64,000 nt of DNA. Source: Silicimonas sp. Lineage in GTDB: Bacteria > Pseudomonadota > Alphaproteobacteria > Rhodobacterales > Rhodobacteraceae. The notes below the pieces were generated by a model. It had not been told where the DNA came from. It made no database searches and saw only the letters and a program-made list of their open reading frames with translations. Of this stretch, positions 63,545 through 64,000 are shown in pieces; within the stretch, counting starts at the first letter, position 1, and every line of letters starts with the position of its first letter. The stretch lies in the NCBI GenBank assembly GCA_022819605.1, contig JAJEGW010000007.1, positions 1 to 64,000 of the forward strand, in the 5' to 3' direction. The translations under genes were made by a program, and so were the position numbers.

Positions 63545-64000
63545 GCGGCGCTCATCCCGACAAGGTCGCCGGCTACCTGCTGAAACGCGTCCGCCTGCGG
63601 CCCGTCGGGGCTTGTCACGACAACTGGCGCCCCCCCGTCACCGGCTACGCGGATATCGAGATGCAACGGAATCTCCGCCAGAAGCGGCACGCCGATTTTC
63701 GCCGCCTCGGCCGCCACGCCGCCGTGGCCGAAGGTGTGTTCTTCGTGCCCGCAGTTCGAACAGATGTGGGTTGACATGTTCTCGATCAGTCCGTGGATCG
63801 GAACGCCCAGCTGATTGAACATGTCCACCCCCTTGCGGGCGTCGATCAGCGCCACGTCCTGCGGCGTGGAAACGATGATTGCGCCATCGACGACGGCCTT
63901 CTGCGCAAGCGTCATCGGGACGTCGCCCGTGCCGGGCGGCAGATCGACGATCAACACGTCAAGGGCGCCCCATTGCACCTGCGTCAGCATCTGCTGCAAT
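63541..64000 (-). CDS. Mrp/ApbC-type iron-sulfur carrier P-loop ATPase, C-terminal part
   Basis: The last 153 residues of a MinD-like P-loop ATPase; the gene continues past the right edge. Visible features: ALDVLIVDLPPGTGDVPMTLAQ (switch II), VDGAIIVSTPQDVALIDARKG, and the CxxC Fe-S site in ENMSTHICSNCGHEEHTFGHGG. Proteins of this class bind and hand on Fe-S clusters. The P-loop with Walker A is outside the window. The stop overlaps the downstream ligase-like gene by 4 bases. Confidence 0.95.
   Translation of the reverse strand, partial: LQQMLTQVQWGALDVLIVDLPPGTGDVPMTLAQKAVVDGAIIVSTPQDVALIDARKGVDMFNQLGVPIHGLIENMSTHICSNCGHEEHTFGHGGVAAEAAKIGVPLLAEIPLHLDIRVAGDGGAPVVVTSPDGPQADAFQQVAGDLVGMSAA

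Noticed and set aside
1..64000. tRNA, rRNA, CRISPR arrays, insertion sequences and integrases
   Set aside because: Looked for by eye on both strands and not found. The only recombinase is the housekeeping XerC.

Overview
The window is GC-rich, densely packed bacterial chromosome with many GTG and TTG starts and many 4-base ATGA/GTGA gene overlaps. Gene content points to an alphaproteobacterium, most likely Rhodobacterales: urease genes in the order ureD-A-(small ORF)-B-C-E-F-G beside urtABCDE, a DUF484-xerC pair, an rsfS-rlmH pair, a DUF6505 / biotin-lipoate-ligase / Mrp run, and several TRAP and tripartite tricarboxylate (TTT) uptake systems. I saw no rRNA, tRNA, CRISPR array, transposase or phage gene, so the taxonomic call rests on gene content alone.

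Layout. 0-5.3 kb: the 5' end of atpI, an ArsR-type regulator, a large membrane protein with five exact-length 207-bp internal repeats, and hpd (4-hydroxyphenylpyruvate dioxygenase) divergent from an Lrp-type regulator. 5.4-10.7 kb: a LacI-type repressor divergent from a TRAP operon (dctQ, dctM, an M24 peptidase-like enzyme, dctP), with a perfect LacI-type operator between them and a terminator at the end. 10.8-16.9 kb: an ankyrin protein and the urease operon on the minus strand. 17.2-23.2 kb: the urtABCDE urea ABC importer on the plus strand. The two together form a urea uptake and hydrolysis island. 23.3-29.9 kb: a sitABCD-type manganese/iron ABC importer divergent from a copper ATPase gene (copA) and its regulator cueR, with a textbook 19-bp-spacer MerR-type promoter. 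30-39 kb: housekeeping and metabolic genes (rsfS, rlmH, glpK, an MBL-fold protein, an FAD-linked hydroxyacid dehydrogenase, a class III aminotransferase, DUF484, xerC).

39.3-47.6 kb: one minus-strand operon encoding a TTT importer (tctCBA), an enolase-superfamily sugar-acid dehydratase, an aldehyde dehydrogenase, a DapA-family enzyme, a GntR/FCD regulator and a PdxA-family dehydrogenase. The set fits a sugar-acid (pentonate-like) route to 2-oxoglutarate. 48.2-62.4 kb: a second catabolic island. A long minus-strand gene run encodes two paralogous TRAP binding proteins, one TRAP permease pair, two glutathione transferases, an aldehyde dehydrogenase, a short-chain dehydrogenase and possibly a double OsmC protein. 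It faces a GntR regulator, a formylglycine-type sulfatase/phosphonate hydrolase and an alkylsulfatase-like MBL enzyme. The palindrome TTGGGATCCCAA, exact or nearly so, recurs upstream of each of these transcription units, tying the island into one probable regulon.

The most interesting points are this palindrome-linked regulon and its SDR + GST + ALDH chemistry (reminiscent of glutathione-dependent aryl-ether cleavage), a translationally coupled small secreted-type ORF inside the urease operon, the repeat-bearing membrane protein, a probably leaderless copA mRNA, and an M24 protein lacking one metal ligand in the LacI-controlled operon. The window ends inside an Mrp/ApbC-type ATPase gene.
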